64,000 nt of DNA, taken from positions 21,589,030 to 21,653,029 of the forward strand of contig NC_034438.1 of assembly GCF_002078875.1 (NCBI RefSeq), in the 5' to 3' direction. The stretch is from Numida meleagris (lineage: Eukaryota > Chordata > Aves > Galliformes > Numididae). Positions 61,197 through 64,000 of this stretch are shown one piece after another. Position 1 is the stretch's first letter; every line of letters begins with the position of its first letter. Under the pieces are notes generated by a model that saw nothing but the letters and a program-made list of their open reading frames with translations, was not told the origin of the DNA and made no database searches. The position numbers and the translations under genes were made by a program.

Positions 61197-63108
61197 TTCT
61201 CAGCACTGGATGCAGCATATTCTCTTATACTTGTATGTTCTCCCAAGGTATGCATGCCATACACTTCAGCAGCACTGGGATATCTCTTCTGTGCTAGAAA
61301 TGTGCATGTTTATGGCTGTCTTCTTAGTTTTACTTCTGTGTGTAGTAGTTTACAGTAAACAGTCGCATAGTCATTGATGTCTGACTCAGCTGGCTGCTGT
61401 GTCTGGACCTACTCTCTTGCAGGAGTGATTTGAAATTACAGCATGCTCCGAGTCAGCCATAAGTGGTTTACTTCTTACTGTGCTGATGGAGTAGATACTT
61501 TCTAGATTTGACTTAGTAGTCAAAATAATTCCTTAATATTTGGATGCTGTGAATACGATCCTAATTCATGCAAACAGATATGCAAATGCGTTACTTAAAA
61601 ACGTAGTGAAGCCATGTAGGTATGAGTTTTCTTCAGTATGTATTTTAGGAGTTCAGTGTATCAGGTGTTTATAAATCCTTGGTAACTTAGGTCTTAAGAA
61701 ACTGGATTCCTACCACTGCTGTATTCTTGTGTTGTCAGAGCCACCAGGTCTAACCTGCTCAAATGACCTCCCTGCTCTTGGTGGAAACCTGTAGCTTTTT
61801 GCGAAGTCCAGCAGAGAAGTGTAACAAGGGATAGTTTGTTCTATATATCCTGCTGTATTTATTCTGGGGAGTCTGTAGCTGAGTGTTGAGTACTCCAAAT
61901 TAGAGAGGCCTCCTTAACTCCATTGGGACAACCTGATTTATCTACTATCATGTTGGGTAATTTTCAGGTCTTCTTTGACTGTGTCTTTGAAGTGACTAAT
62001 AATGGTGAGATTTTACCAGGAAAGTTCACTAAATCAGATCAGCATTTATTTTTGCAGTCTGCACAACACCTTCTGCCAACAGCATGAATTACAAGCTCCA
62101 AATCTCAGATGAACTAGAGATTACAATGTTTTCACTTCTTATCTCTTATTAGTCATTGCTGTTGGAGGACAAAAAAAAAATTAAAAAAAAATTAAAAAAT
62201 TGAAGCAGAAAGGATAGAGGGAAACAAAACAATTTCCAGTTCCAACTGAGCAAACTAAATGTGCAGCATAAGATCTGTGCTGGCATTCAACAGAAACAGG
62301 TTTTTTTTATTAGACTGTCCTTGACTGAAGCATGATAATTGTATGCACATGTAGCAGAAGTCCTAGTAGCATTATGCAGAGTGTGGAGGATATTGGAGGG
62401 GGATCCTGCTCCAGATACTGTTTTTGAGCATGTTGTCAGAATTCAGTTTTGTGCAAGAAATCTCAGATTGCTGCAGGTTCAAGAGATTGGGCTATGAGCA
62501 GCAGGCAGGTAGCTTGTAATCATGAGATATTGCACAGCTGTATTCCACTGGGCTATTGAGGGAAAAAGGTATTGGCACTTATCACTTAAGAGACGGAGTG
62601 TAACTGATAATAAAGTTGAGACCTGGAGCCACTGAGTAATTCCAGTTCTCCATTTCCTTGAGAATTTTCTACCCATAAAATAATAGTTATTATAATAGTT
62701 TAATAGTTGCTGTTCAGAATGTTATTTTTTTCTATTTTTGGAGATCTTTCTGAGTATTTTCACAGAACCATATTAAATACTTACTTGTGATACATAATTC
62801 CTGCTGCACTATTTACCATTTCTGGGGGCTGGATTATCATTTTTCTATTTCGTATAACACTGGTTGGGAAAATAATCTGGTATTTGTTTTTGGTATTGCA
62901 ATCATCTTTGTACTTTAGCAAGCATATCTTGGAAATTATTAGTAATTTCACTCTTTACTTTGTCACCTGCGGGAGTCAGGTTATGGAGGAGACAAGTGGG
63001 AATGCTCAAACCAGCATGTTACGATTTCTATGCATACTGATAGTGTTTCAGGTTTAGTTTAAGGTTAAACAGCTGTTTAGGAATATCTCCCAGTGATCTG
63101 CCCTGAGG

Positions 63109-64000
63109 ATGGCTGAATTGTAGGGAGTGTGGGGTGGTATGGGCAGCCACCTAGAACAGTGGACACCATCAGTGTTTTGGAACTTTACCCCTAAACAAGT
63201 GCAGAATCCTGAGAAACTAGGAAAATGTTTGGAAAAGGTGTGCTGCTGCCCTGACAATCTTAGAGAGAGACAAATCACTACAGCATTCTGTGACCTGGCC
63301 CATGCCTACTGCTCAACACTGTTCAGTACCCTAAAGGGAAGGAAGCCTCTGGATCTGATGACAATGTAACAGGCCCTGTATTTGCTCCAGCCACTACTGT
63401 AGGCCTTGTGGTTTAGCTGGATAACCAGTCTGTGCCAGTATCAGTCTCCTCTGTAAGCAAGACAAAAAAAATGTCTGCAAAAGTCAGCTTGTTCAGTAAG
63501 AACAGAAATGCCTACTAAAATGAGGACAGAAGAATAAGATAAGAATGAAGCAGGGCCATCATGATGACAGGAGGAGGAAGAGTCAGAACTCATAAAGGGG
63601 GCAATAACCTTTTGACCGCTAATTATGGGTATGCTGCAAGATATATGAAAAGATTTCAGCTGTCATCCAGGTGAGGACATTGTCACCCGGCTGGTCCAGT
63701 GCTAGGATAATTGGTCCAGGAGCCTGGACTTACTGGGCAGCAAAGCCAGGCAGCTGGGATTCCTTTCTAGGGAAAGAGATGTTAACAAAGCAGTGGGAAA
63801 AGGGACACAAGCCTTCACCCTGTGGAAGCAACTCTTGTCATCCATGGAAGAAGGATATCCCTTGAAGGAAGATCTGTTTCCCAGGGAAATGGACCGCTAT
63901 GGAGAAGGCTATCCAGTAGCTGAGGGAATTAGCTGTGCTGGAGATGGTGTACAATATTGACCTGGATGATGCAAGGCCTTGCACCTGAATCACATCAGCT
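63109..64000 (+). pseudogene. decayed endogenous retrovirus gag, broken, continuing past the window
   Basis: The + strand reads as a degenerate Gag-like protein of an avian endogenous retrovirus. A possible start ATG at 63109 is followed almost at once by a TAG (63121), then an open stretch from 63127 to a TAA at 63367. A later stretch (63671-63865) is in another frame, and a final block (about 63860-63992) in yet another. At least two frameshifts and several stops therefore break it. The recognisable pieces keep the order expected of Gag from start to capsid region. The Gag call rests on family resemblance I recall and should be confirmed by search. No LTR, primer-binding site or leader was found upstream, and pol and env, if present, lie to the right. 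It is non-functional as read. Confidence 0.6.

Larger units (their letters stand above)
58941..64000 (+). other. MAST4: MAST4 intron running off the window
   Basis: Begins at GTGATT. It contains two antisense CR1 copies (59.87-60.08 and 60.23-61.2 kb), an A-rich tract at about 62170-62205 and a decayed retroviral gag from about 63.1 kb to the edge. I looked for the next MAST exon (expected to encode an NSPxDSPRNFSP-type peptide) and did not find it. Confidence 0.6.

Overview
The window is vertebrate nuclear DNA, almost certainly from a bird. It carries many 5'-truncated CR1 LINE copies with the avian-type ATTCTGTG-like 3' ends, pieces of an avian-type retroviral LTR, and a decayed avian-type retroviral gag. 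There is no bacterial gene organisation. Nearly everything is intron: only four short stretches look like real coding exons, all on the + strand, and all fit the 5' end of one gene. I recognise that gene as MAST4 (microtubule-associated serine/threonine kinase 4) from the N-terminal motif CRTSNRKSL followed by a [18 protein letters not shown] stretch. In birds this locus is expected on chromosome Z; that is background knowledge and is not shown by the window.

Layout. Positions 1-470 are a CpG-rich island (promoter A) holding a first coding exon (ATG 423, donor after 469). A second small exon follows at 4457-4537. A second CpG island (promoter B, about 25.7-26.95 kb, interrupted by 130 N) holds an alternative first exon (ATG 26224, donor after 26315). 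Both routes end in the same phase, with the two bases AG, and both can join the common exon at 58852-58940, whose first base C completes an AGC serine codon. The window therefore appears to hold two alternative promoters of MAST4 that give different N-termini on one shared body. The DUF1908, kinase and PDZ-coding exons lie beyond the right edge. Each alternative leader carries a short upstream ORF that stops 10-12 bases before the main ATG.

Repeats. CR1 copies or fragments lie at about 10.2-11.6 (-), 15.9-16.9 (+), 24.85-25.43 (+), 27.47 (- tip), 27.63-28.46 (+), 37.5-37.8 (+), 46.8-47.2 (+), 55.5-56.4 (+), 59.87-60.08 (-) and 60.23-61.2 kb (-). Antisense LTR pieces lie at about 7.15-7.7 kb and 24.52-24.85 kb; the second has lost its middle and abuts a CR1 just upstream of promoter B. 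A broken gag runs from about 63.1 kb off the right edge. Two poly-T/poly-G tracts (26.6 and 39.1 kb) and several A/T-rich tracts complete the repeat content.

The rest is unique intron with no supported gene. Many open frames of 60-200 codons occur by chance or inside CR1 copies. I found no RNA gene and no CRISPR array. The most useful observation is the two-promoter, phase-matched structure of MAST4, including the unusual Ser/Thr-Pro-rich exon at 4.46 kb.
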